From positions 1-6,410 of the forward strand of contig JADGEP010000229.1 in NCBI GenBank assembly GCA_016744275.1: 6,410 nucleotides of DNA, given 5' to 3'. The notes below the pieces were generated by a model. The model was not told where the DNA came from and searched no databases. It saw only the letters and a program-made list of their open reading frames with translations. Source of the DNA: Candidatus Krumholzibacteriia bacterium (GTDB lineage Bacteria > Krumholzibacteriota > Krumholzibacteriia > LZORAL124-64-63). Shown here piece by piece: positions 1-5,657 of the stretch (position 1 is the first letter of the stretch; every line of letters begins with the position of its first letter). A program made the position numbers and the translations under genes.

Positions 1-39
1 AGCCAAGGGGGCGAACCCAAAGCGAGTATTGCGAGGCAT
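1..39 (-). CDS. Possible 5' end of a leftward gene cut by the window edge
   Basis: On the minus strand an ATG at 39-37 opens a frame that stays open for all 13 visible codons, reading MPRNTRFGFAPLA. A Shine-Dalgarno-like AAGGTGA (50-44) sits 4 nt upstream, which is good spacing and is the main reason to call a start here. The basic residues followed by a more hydrophobic stretch could be the beginning of a signal peptide, but too little is visible to say. No family can be named. A TATATT (132-127) upstream could be a -10 box, but the -35 position 17 bp further up (TGCGGA) is poor. The gene would lie downstream of tyrS and of the structured element at 185-342, so that element could also be part of its leader. 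The start is plausible; the product is unknown. Confidence 0.35.
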   Translation of the reverse strand, partial: MPRNTRFGFAPLA

Positions 40-184
40 GAAGTCACCTTTCGGATCTTGAGGCGAAGCGGTTTGTTTTCTGTGAGTGCCTGCAACAACG
101 CGATGGCGGACAGGTTCCCGGATATCAATATAGCCCACAAAGGCAAGATTCCGCAGCCGGGGTGTGATTTATCTGTCGGGGGAT

Positions 185-205
185 AAAAAAGCGAGGGCCA
201 CGAAC
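185..205 (-). terminator. Possible terminator: 3' arm of the long helix plus T run
   Basis: The 3' arm GTTCGTGGCCC (205-195) is followed by TCGC and then six T (190-185). The T run starts 4 nt after the helix and the 5' arm is 125 nt away, so this is not a compact textbook hairpin. It could end both the structured RNA and read-through from tyrS, for which no other terminator is visible. Confidence 0.35.
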
Positions 206-342
206 TTGCAGAAACCAGTCCGGAGGAAAGGGGTAAAGATGATGCTGACCAGGACATCAATCTTCTGATTGGAAGCCGGGGAAGACGGATTCCAGCAGAT
301 CCCCAAATTGGACTGAAAGGCGATTCCGCCGTTCGTGGCCCC
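185..342 (-). ncRNA. Candidate structured RNA (rod-like fold closed by a 12-bp helix)
   Basis: Read on the minus strand, GGGCCACGAAC (341-331) pairs perfectly with GTTCGTGGCCC (205-195), and a G-U pair (342/194) extends this to 12 bp. Within it I find a hairpin GGCG-GAAU-CGCC (330-319). A second helix pairs UCAGUCC (316-310) with GGACUGG (221-215). Further in, GGGG (304-301) pairs with CCCC (233-230), and GCUGG (296-292) with UCAGC (248-244). The terminal hairpin is CAAUC-AGAA-GAUUG (271-258). These helices are nested and compatible, giving a long rod with internal loops. A run of six T (190-185) follows the closing helix only on this strand, which sets the orientation. Size and shape recall 6S RNA (closing stem, large internal bubble, rod), but I recognise no 6S, SRP, tmRNA or RNase P sequence signature. 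It could instead be a regulatory leader of the gene at 39, or an elaborate tyrS 3' end. The helices are seen directly; RNA function is inferred. Confidence 0.4.
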
Positions 343-349
343 AAGATTC

Positions 350-379
350 CGAATAACCAGGATGTTCCGGAACCGTCAT
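350..379 (-). promoter_or_regulatory. Weak candidate promoter for the structured RNA
   Basis: On the minus strand ATGACG (379-374, 4 of 6 matches to TTGACA) and TATTCG (355-350, 3 of 6 matches to TATAAT) are separated by 18 bp. A start about 7 nt downstream would fall at the G at 342, which is the first base of the long closing helix of the element. The positional agreement is the only reason to list it; the hexamers themselves are weak and the palindrome GTTCCGGAAC lies in the spacer. Confidence 0.2.
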
Positions 380-475
380 GGGCATCCGGCCGACCAACGT
401 CAGTTTCATCGACCAGATGAATAGGTTATCGGGTTGGCGGGGTGCCACTGGAGATGGGGAAACCTGCAATTTGGC

Positions 476-1744
476 CTACGGGATCACCAGAATGTGGTGG
501 TGGCGCTTTTTCCCCACCTGCAGCACGATGCGGCCTTCATCAAAGTCCGCTGCGGTCAGCGCCCGGGATTCGTCCTTCACCACTTCGCCGGCCACGCGCA
601 CGGCGCCCTGCCGAATCATGCGGCGGGCTTCGCCCTTGGACTTCTGCAAACCGGCGGCGACCAGGGCGTCCAGAAGCCCCAATCCAGGCGCGGCAAAATC
701 GGCGGCGGGGCGTTCACTGCTGGGCACGGTGCTCGCGTCGGTGTTGCCGGAAAACAAAGCAGCGGCGGCCTTTTCCGCATCAGCGGTGGCCTCGGCGCCA
801 TGCACAGTGGTGGTCACCGCTCGCGCCAATGCCTTTTTGGCATCACGGATATCCGCACCGGTGAGGGCTTCCAACTGTTCGATTTCCGCCTTGGGCAGGC
901 GCGTGTACAGACGCAGGAAGCGCGACACATCGCGGTCGTCCACGTTGATCCAGTACTGGAAAAAATCGTAGGGCGAGGTGCGCTGCGCATCCAGCCATAC
1001 GGCTCCCGCGGCGGTCTTGCCCATTTTTTCACCGCTGGCGGTCATGATCAGTGGGTAAGTCAAACCGTACACTTCGTTGCGGTTGACCCGGCGACTCAGA
1101 TCAATGCCCGAACAGATGTTGCCCCACTGGTCATTGCCCCCCATTTGCAGGCGGCACCCATAGTCGCGGTTGAGGACCATGAAATCGTAGGCCTGCAAAA
1201 TCATATAGTTGAACTCGATGAAGCTGAGGCCTGTTTCCAGGCGGCTTTTCACCGAGTCGCGGGTGAGCATCTGATTCACGCTGAAGTGACGGCCCACATC
1301 CCGCAGAAAATCGATGTAGCCCCACTGGCGCAACCAGTCGGCGTTGTTGAGCATCAGGCCGTCGCTGGGCCCGTCACCAAAACGGATGAAGTGGCTGAGC
1401 TGAGCTTTCACACCCGCCAGGTTTTCTTCGATGGTTTCGAGGGTGGCCATCTTGCGCAGTTCTGTTTTCCCGCTGGGGTCGCCCACCATGGCGGTGGCGC
1501 CGCCAACGATGGCAATGGGCTTGTGTCCGTAAGCCTGCAAATGAACCAGACCCATGATCGGAACCAGGCTGCCCACGTGCAGACTGTCAGCCGTCGGATC
1601 AAAACCGATGTAGGCGGTGACCGTTTCGTCGGCCATCAATTGGGTGAGGTTTTCTTCGTCGGTGCACTGCTCGAAAAAGCCGCGCCATTTCATCTCTTCG
1701 ACAAAGGAAGAAAACTCGGGGGTGGGTTGTGCCGCCTGGCTCAT
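476..1744 (-). CDS. tyrS: Tyrosyl-tRNA synthetase
   Basis: This cytoplasmic class I aminoacyl-tRNA synthetase activates tyrosine with ATP and loads it onto tRNA-Tyr. The 422-residue length is normal for the bacterial TyrS family. The HIGH-type signature is HVGS at residues 56-59, after YIGFDPTADSL. The tyrosine and ATP pocket shows in GDPSGKTELR (88-97), Y186 and Q200, and in GGNDQWGNI (202-210). The KMSKS loop is KMGKT (240-244), close to the KFGKT form of E. coli. An S4 RNA-binding domain fills about 354-420 (GLLDALVAAGLQKSKGEARR onward) and ends in VGKKRHHHILVIP. The run of three His near the end is unremarkable for the final S4 strand. The ATG at 1744 is preceded only by a weak GGACAGGA, but it places the N-terminal EFSSFVEEMKWRGFF segment as expected. 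The gene follows aroA by 119 bp on the same strand. No T-box leader is visible there. Confidence 0.98.
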   Translation of the reverse strand: MSQAAQPTPEFSSFVEEMKWRGFFEQCTDEENLTQLMADETVTAYIGFDPTADSLHVGSLVPIMGLVHLQAYGHKPIAIVGGATAMVGDPSGKTELRKMATLETIEENLAGVKAQLSHFIRFGDGPSDGLMLNNADWLRQWGYIDFLRDVGRHFSVNQMLTRDSVKSRLETGLSFIEFNYMILQAYDFMVLNRDYGCRLQMGGNDQWGNICSGIDLSRRVNRNEVYGLTYPLIMTASGEKMGKTAAGAVWLDAQRTSPYDFFQYWINVDDRDVSRFLRLYTRLPKAEIEQLEALTGADIRDAKKALARAVTTTVHGAEATADAEKAAAALFSGNTDASTVPSSERPAADFAAPGLGLLDALVAAGLQKSKGEARRMIRQGAVRVAGEVVKDESRALTAADFDEGRIVLQVGKKRHHHILVIP

Positions 1745-1863
1745 GGTCCTGTCCGTTCGGTTACGGTTTGGGAATGGGAAACTGTTCTCGACCGATGGCC
1801 CTTCAGGCCGCCCGCCCTCTGCAGTGGTCCTGACAGGAGACTTCCGAAGAAGATCCCTCCACG
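1745..1863 (-). other. aroA-tyrS intergenic spacer with small inverted repeats
   Basis: The 119 bp between the aroA stop and the tyrS start contain a near-perfect palindrome TCCTGACAGGA (1828-1838, arms of 5 around one base), a CTTCCGAAG palindrome (1841-1849), and a GGCC-TGAAG-GGCC mini-hairpin on the minus strand. None is followed by T residues, so no terminator is evident. No T-box consensus and no convincing -35/-10 pair was found. The two genes may be co-transcribed, or tyrS may have its own unrecognised promoter. Confidence 0.3.
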
Positions 1864-3240
1864 TTAGAACGGACGGTCCGAAATGCCATCGCCGAGAATT
1901 GTAGCAAACGTCGCGAAGAAGTGGGGAAAGGATACCGCCACACAGGCAAAATCATCAAGGGTGATTGCGCCTTCGCTGACCAGCGCGGCGACAGCCATGG
2001 CCATGGCCATGCGGTGGTCGCCTGCGGTGGACAACATCAATGGTACGTCGTTTGATCCACCGCGCAAGGGCGTTGGGCCACTGAGGCGCAAACCATCGGG
2101 CAACTCGTCGACCGTTGCGCCCAACTGAACAAGGTTGGTCGCCGTCATGGTCAGCCGGTCGGATTCCTTGACCCGCAATTCGGCCGCCCCGGTGATGCGT
2201 GATTTGCCAGGCGCAGCTGTGGCCAGAACGGCAAGAATCGGAATCTCATCGACAAGGGCTGGCACTTCGGGGCCGGTGATCACAAACGGTTGCAACGGTG
2301 CCTGCGTGATTCGCACGTCGCCCAAAGGTTCACCGCCGGGCGGGCCCTGCCGGTTGGAGATTTCAACCCCCACCCCGGCGCGACGCAATACATCCAGTGC
2401 GCCGATGCGGGTCGGGTTCAAACTCAGGCCCGGAGTCCGCAGATCCGAACCAGGCACCAGTGCCGCCGCCACCTGAAAAAATGCCGCCGTCGAGGGGTCG
2501 CCCGGCACCTGGATCTCAAAGGGCCGCAACGATTGGCCACCGGTGATGGCTGTCTCAACCACGCCGTCAGCCGGCGCGCAGGAAACACCCATGGTCTGCA
2601 ATAACAATTCCGTATGGTCCCGACTGATGCCGCCACCGGAGATGGTGGTGGTGCCGGACGCCTGCAATCCCGCCAACAATAAGGCCGACTTCACCTGGGC
2701 CGAAGGCACCGCCAGGTCGTGGTGCACCCCCTGCAAGACCGCGCCGGTGATGCGCAAAGGCAAACGGCCCGCTTCGCCGAGGAAGGCGATTTTTGCTCCC
2801 ATGCGAGACAAAGGGTCGATGACACGGCTCATGGGGCGGGTGCTCAGAGAGGGGTCTCCGCTGAGGGTCACACTCACGCCAACGGGCAGCCATCCGGCCA
2901 GGATTCCACACAGCAGGCGGCAGGTCGTGCCGCTATTGCCGCAGTCGATGGCAAGGTCTGCGGTTGGCCGGGCGACCGGTGGCACCACCACGACAATGTC
3001 GCCATCCTGCTGGACTTTGGCTCCCAGGATGCGGACGGCTGCGAGACTGGCCAGGGTGTCTTCACTGGCCAGCCAACCCGAGGCCCGGCAGGGCCCATCG
3101 GCCAGTAACCCAAGCAGGGCCACGCGGTGGGAAACGGATTTATCGCCGGGCACGGCAACACTTCCTGTGAGCGGCGCGTATGCTCGCGGCAAGATGCGAG
3201 GTGCGGACAAATTCAGAACAGCGCCTCCCGGCTCAGTCAC
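1864..3240 (-). CDS. aroA: 3-phosphoshikimate 1-carboxyvinyltransferase (EPSP synthase), class II type
   Basis: This cytoplasmic enzyme joins phosphoenolpyruvate to shikimate-3-phosphate, the sixth step of the shikimate pathway toward chorismate. The 458 residues form the usual double-domain fold. The active-site block PGDKSVSHR is at 31-39 (K34, S35 and R39 bind substrates). The PEP-site loop is DCGNSGTTCRLL (99-110). GDPSLSTRPM (128-137), SAQVK (180-184), RDHTE (207-211), PGDPSTAAFF (246-255), NPTR (275-278), VDEIPI (330-335), ELRVKESDRL (354-363) and DHRMAMAM (408-415) follow in the family order. The combination GDKS, SAQxK, RxHxE and NxTR is the published mark of class II EPSP synthases (Agrobacterium CP4 and Gram-positive types), whose members are often less sensitive to glyphosate. 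The PEP loop has Gly (GNSGT) where CP4 has Ala. The start is uncertain: the GTG at 3240 has a poor ribosome binding site, whereas GGGAGG inside the frame precedes a rare CTG (codon 9) by 7 nt. Confidence 0.97.
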   Translation of the reverse strand: MTEPGGAVLNLSAPRILPRAYAPLTGSVAVPGDKSVSHRVALLGLLADGPCRASGWLASEDTLASLAAVRILGAKVQQDGDIVVVVPPVARPTADLAIDCGNSGTTCRLLCGILAGWLPVGVSVTLSGDPSLSTRPMSRVIDPLSRMGAKIAFLGEAGRLPLRITGAVLQGVHHDLAVPSAQVKSALLLAGLQASGTTTISGGGISRDHTELLLQTMGVSCAPADGVVETAITGGQSLRPFEIQVPGDPSTAAFFQVAAALVPGSDLRTPGLSLNPTRIGALDVLRRAGVGVEISNRQGPPGGEPLGDVRITQAPLQPFVITGPEVPALVDEIPILAVLATAAPGKSRITGAAELRVKESDRLTMTATNLVQLGATVDELPDGLRLSGPTPLRGGSNDVPLMLSTAGDHRMAMAMAVAALVSEGAITLDDFACVAVSFPHFFATFATILGDGISDRPF

Positions 3241-3244
3241 TTGC

Positions 3245-3260
3245 CCAGATCTTTATCTGG
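3245..3260. promoter_or_regulatory. Perfect 6-bp inverted repeat just upstream of aroA
   Basis: CCAGAT (3245-3250) and ATCTGG (3255-3260) are perfect inverted arms around a 4-bp centre. The repeat ends 4 bp before the aroA GTG. On the aroA transcript it would form a hairpin with loop AAAG covering the place where a ribosome binding site should be. It could be a protein operator or a translational hairpin. A repeat this short can also arise by chance. Confidence 0.25.
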
Positions 3261-3272
3261 ACCTGGCGGCCA

Positions 3273-3303
3273 TTGGTAGCCATGGTTTTCACCAAGATAT
3301 AAG
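3273..3303 (+). promoter_or_regulatory. Candidate promoter for the MATE gene
   Basis: TATAAG (3298-3303) matches the -10 consensus at 5 of 6 positions. TTGGTA (3273-3278) is a possible -35, but the 19-bp spacer is long. It is the only -10-like box in the 123-bp divergent region facing the MATE gene and would give a leader of about 55 nt. Confidence 0.25.
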
Positions 3304-3363
3304 ACCAGTGGGGTCAAGTCACGCGCGCAACGCGGCTCATCGCCGAGATACCCGGGCAGCAAC

Positions 3364-4806
3364 ATGAGTTCCGAACAGCACCAGAACGGCTCCGCCGGAG
3401 CCAGCGCCTTGCGCCGCAACCTGCGGCTTTTTGCCGTGCGCGACTACGGCGAGATCATGGCCCTGGCGACGCCCACGATCCTGACGATGCTTTCGCAGAC
3501 ACTCATGTGGACCGTCGACACCGCCTTGATCGGACGCGTCAACAGCGTCTCTTTGGCTGCCGTGGGCCTCGGAGGCATGCTCACCTGGGCCACCTACTCG
3601 CTGTTCAATAACCTCAGCCGCATCACCGGCACCTTTGTCAGTCAAAGCCACGGGCGCGAAGATCACCAGAATGTCGCCCATTACGCTTGGCAAGGCGTCT
3701 ACATCGCCATCTTCGCCGGGTTGATCCTGCAGGTGTTGGGGTACTACAGCTATCTCGTTCTGCCTTGGACTCACAATCCGACCGAGGTCCAGGACCTCAC
3801 CTACGTCTACATCAAATGGCGTAGCATCAGCGCTGTTTTCACGCAGTTGATCTTTGCCCTGATGGGCTTTTTCCAGGGACGCCGTGACGTGCGTGTGCCC
3901 ATGTATGCCGGCATCATCGGCAACGCCGTGAACATCGTTCTGGACTTCTGGCTGATCTTTGGCTGGAGCGGTTTTGAAGCCTTCGGCCAAACCTGGCTCG
4001 CGGTGCCAGCCATGGGCGTCAAGGGCGCCTCGATCGGCACCAGCATCGGCACGGCCATCAACGCCATTGCCCTGATCATCTGGGCACTTGAACCGCGGTT
4101 GCGCGAAAAATACGCCATCCACAAGCCGCGTCGGCCGCAGTGGTTCGCCATCGGGCGCATGATCCGCGTGGGCCTGCCCGCGGCCTTCGAGGGCTTCATC
4201 GACATGGGCGGCTTCCTGATGTTCACGATTTTCATCGGGACAATCAGTGCGGTGCAGCTGGCCGCCAGTCAGATCACCATCCAGTTGTTGTCGTTCAGCT
4301 TCATGCCCATGTGGGGCCTGACCACGGCCGCGAGCGTGCTGACCGGCAATGAAATCGGCGCCGGCCGACCCGACCGCGCCGCCCACTACGGCCGGCAGAC
4401 GTACAAACTGGGCACCTACTATTCGCTGGTTCTGGCGGTGGTCATCGTGCTGCTGCGGCACCATTTGTTCCGCATATTCAGCAATGACCCCGAGGTGTTG
4501 GCCCTGGGCGCCAGCCTCGCCATTGCCGCGGCCATCTTTCAGTATTTTGACGGCCTGCGCATGCTCAGCAGCGGCATCCTGCAGGGGGCCGGCGATACGG
4601 TCTATACGATGTACGTCACCCTGGCACTCATGTGGTTCGGCTTCATTCCCCTGACCTGGTTTTTGATCGTGCACCAGGGCGGCGACGTGATCGCGGCCTG
4701 GATGGGAGCCTCGGCGGCCTATCTGGCCCAGGGCATCCTGATGTGGCGCCGATTCCAGTCGGGCAAGTGGCGAGAGCGGAATATTTTTGGGCAGGGCCCA
4801 GCCTAG
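3364..4806 (+). CDS. MATE-family multidrug/toxin efflux transporter
   Basis: This inner-membrane antiporter of the multidrug and toxic compound extrusion family uses the sodium or proton gradient to expel organic cations and other compounds. The 480 residues carry about 12 hydrophobic segments in two six-helix halves, with the polar inter-domain stretch at about 243-262 (PRLREKYAIHKPRRPQWF). Family marks are the N-terminal P37 and D52 (TVDTALIGR), LAAVGLGG (64-71), SQSHGRED (93-100), NIVLDFWLIFG (190-200) and QGAGDT (407-412). The acidic residues E276 (FEGFID) and D396 (FDGLRML) lie where NorM has its cation-binding Glu and Asp; this equivalence is by eye. The ATG at 3364 has only a weak GGGCAG before it, but later ATGs would remove the typical amphipathic lead-in to helix 1. 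It is transcribed divergently from aroA. The stop codon overlaps that of the converging lipoprotein gene. Substrate cannot be told. Confidence 0.95.
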   Translation: MSSEQHQNGSAGASALRRNLRLFAVRDYGEIMALATPTILTMLSQTLMWTVDTALIGRVNSVSLAAVGLGGMLTWATYSLFNNLSRITGTFVSQSHGREDHQNVAHYAWQGVYIAIFAGLILQVLGYYSYLVLPWTHNPTEVQDLTYVYIKWRSISAVFTQLIFALMGFFQGRRDVRVPMYAGIIGNAVNIVLDFWLIFGWSGFEAFGQTWLAVPAMGVKGASIGTSIGTAINAIALIIWALEPRLREKYAIHKPRRPQWFAIGRMIRVGLPAAFEGFIDMGGFLMFTIFIGTISAVQLAASQITIQLLSFSFMPMWGLTTAASVLTGNEIGAGRPDRAAHYGRQTYKLGTYYSLVLAVVIVLLRHHLFRIFSNDPEVLALGASLAIAAAIFQYFDGLRMLSSGILQGAGDTVYTMYVTLALMWFGFIPLTWFLIVHQGGDVIAAWMGASAAYLAQGILMWRRFQSGKWRERNIFGQGPA

Positions 4807-5639
4807 GGCGTGCGGTTTGGCTGCAGAAGCCGTGCGCTGGAGGCCAGCTTCTTGGTGCCGATCAGGTCCACCCCACCCTGTTGCAACGCTTCATAAATGG
4901 CCATCCGTCGCGGCACCTTAAATATCCGCAATAGCCGTCCCGGCACCTGGTCACGCGCGGACAGCAATTCCGCCAGATGATCGGCAAATTCCGACGGCAT
5001 TTCATCTTCGCCTTGCCACTGAAAATGCTGCGGGAATTGGGCCGTCACCAACCGCAGCAAATGGGCCGGGATTTTGGCGTGATGAGGCGGCAAGTCGCGC
5101 CAATAGGACTGCACCGCGACGCAACGAACAGGCATGGCCGCCAACTTTTCCAATGGCGGATGCCAACCCACAAGAATAACCTGCACCGGTCCCGGCTTCT
5201 CCTGCCCCTGCTCCACCCGCGTGAGCATGTGCCGGTATTCCATCAGCAAATCGTGCAGGGCCTGAAATGACTCATCCCCGGATTCCTTGGCCTCGATATT
5301 CAGGATGAACGGTTGCCCGCCCGGACACACCCGGCCCGAGTCGGCAATGATCTCGCGCAATGGTTCGAGGTAGAGGCTGCGCAGGGTGCGGTCGGCCCGC
5401 ACTTTATTACGGTCGTGAGCGACCAGAATTTCACCGTCGACCAGAAAGAAATCGGCTTCGACGCCACTGAACCCCAGGCGCAAAGCGTCCTGCAGAGGGC
5501 GCTCGTTTTTATAGTCGTTGTGGGCGTAGGCCGGTAAAGACCCCGGCACCTGATGCAGGTGAGCAATGGGCGGAGAACAGGCGGTCAGCGGCATCGACAA
5601 GAGCAGGCAGGATATACAAAAGCGTGATCGTGAATCCAT
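4803..5639 (-). CDS. Lipoprotein of the AIM6-like PI-PLC/GDPD phosphodiesterase fold
   Basis: This is an exported lipoprotein with a TIM-barrel phosphodiesterase fold. The signal peptide ends in the lipobox LTAC (18-21); C21 is followed by Ser, which by the E. coli rule favours the outer membrane. The mature part opens with YAHNDYKNERPL (38-49), then GVEADFFLVDGEILVAHD (59-76) and LNIEAK (113-118). H40, E61, D63, H75 and E116 match the catalytic and metal-binding positions of glycerophosphodiester phosphodiesterases and PI-specific phospholipases C. The AHNDY opening and the spacing to the VEAD strand are those of the AIM6-like subgroup (yeast Aim6 and bacterial relatives). The end, GVDLIGTKKL, corresponds to the GVDxIxTDxL strand of relatives, but Lys replaces the usual Asp. 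Its length of 278 residues is normal. A strong ribosome binding site lies 5 nt before the ATG, and the gene follows the TonB receptor by 18 bp, so the two should be one operon. Substrate is unknown. Confidence 0.85.
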   Translation of the reverse strand: MDSRSRFCISCLLLSMPLTACSPPIAHLHQVPGSLPAYAHNDYKNERPLQDALRLGFSGVEADFFLVDGEILVAHDRNKVRADRTLRSLYLEPLREIIADSGRVCPGGQPFILNIEAKESGDESFQALHDLLMEYRHMLTRVEQGQEKPGPVQVILVGWHPPLEKLAAMPVRCVAVQSYWRDLPPHHAKIPAHLLRLVTAQFPQHFQWQGEDEMPSEFADHLAELLSARDQVPGRLLRIFKVPRRMAIYEALQQGGVDLIGTKKLASSARLLQPNRTP

Positions 5640-5644
5640 GCCTG

Positions 5645-5654
5645 CTCCTTTTTT
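5645..5654 (-). promoter_or_regulatory. Strong ribosome binding site of the lipoprotein gene
   Basis: On the minus strand AAAAAAGGAG (5654-5645) ends 5 nt before the ATG at 5639. It lies wholly in the 18-bp gap after the receptor stop codon. This fixes the start and suggests the lipoprotein is translated independently from a shared messenger. Confidence 0.8.
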
Positions 5655-5657
5655 GGT

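Larger units (their letters stand above)
40..475. other. Non-coding stretch downstream of tyrS
   Basis: This stretch of about 436 bases has no convincing coding frame. The open frames across it are short, match no family, and have no clear ribosome binding site. It holds the structured element at 185-342, a candidate promoter just before that element (350-379), and the leader of the possible gene that starts at 39. Between 343 and 475, directly after the tyrS stop, I see only a 10-bp palindrome GTTCCGGAAC (364-373) and no hairpin followed by T residues. The tyrS transcript may therefore run on to the T run at 190-185. Confidence 0.6.

Noticed and set aside
217..230. AGTCCGGAGGAAAG on the plus strand, recalling SRP RNA (GTCCGGAAGGAA) and RNase P (GAGGAAAGTCCGG)
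   Set aside because: The order and flanking bases do not match either family, and the T run places the likely RNA on the opposite strand.
440..465. GCCACTG followed by GGGGAAACC, recalling pieces of a cobalamin riboswitch
   Set aside because: The pieces are in the wrong order and the rest of the conserved core is missing; no B12-related gene lies downstream on that strand.
257..469. 70-codon minus-strand frame after tyrS
   Set aside because: No family resemblance and no ribosome binding site of note; it runs into the structured element, whose helices explain the sequence pattern better.
1745..1863. T-box leader before tyrS
   Set aside because: No GGGTGGNACCGCG-type sequence or specifier stem-loop is visible, and the spacer is shorter than a typical T-box leader.
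434..1867. Long plus-strand open frame of 477 codons across tyrS
   Set aside because: It is antisense to an unmistakable tyrS, shows no known domain, and has the His/Gly/Ala-rich composition typical of the shadow of a GC-rich gene.
3296..3317. TTGACC (3317-3312) and TATATC (3301-3296) on the minus strand as an aroA promoter
   Set aside because: The spacer is only 10 bp, too short for a sigma-70-type promoter.
2543..3367. Plus-strand open frame of 274 codons across aroA
   Set aside because: It is antisense to a full EPSP synthase with every family motif, and the product has Pro/Arg/Ala/Thr-rich low-information sequence.
3337..4674. Minus-strand open frame of 445 codons across the MATE gene
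   Set aside because: It is antisense to a clear membrane transporter; its highly charged, Asp/His/Gly/Gln-rich composition is what the complement of a membrane-protein gene gives.
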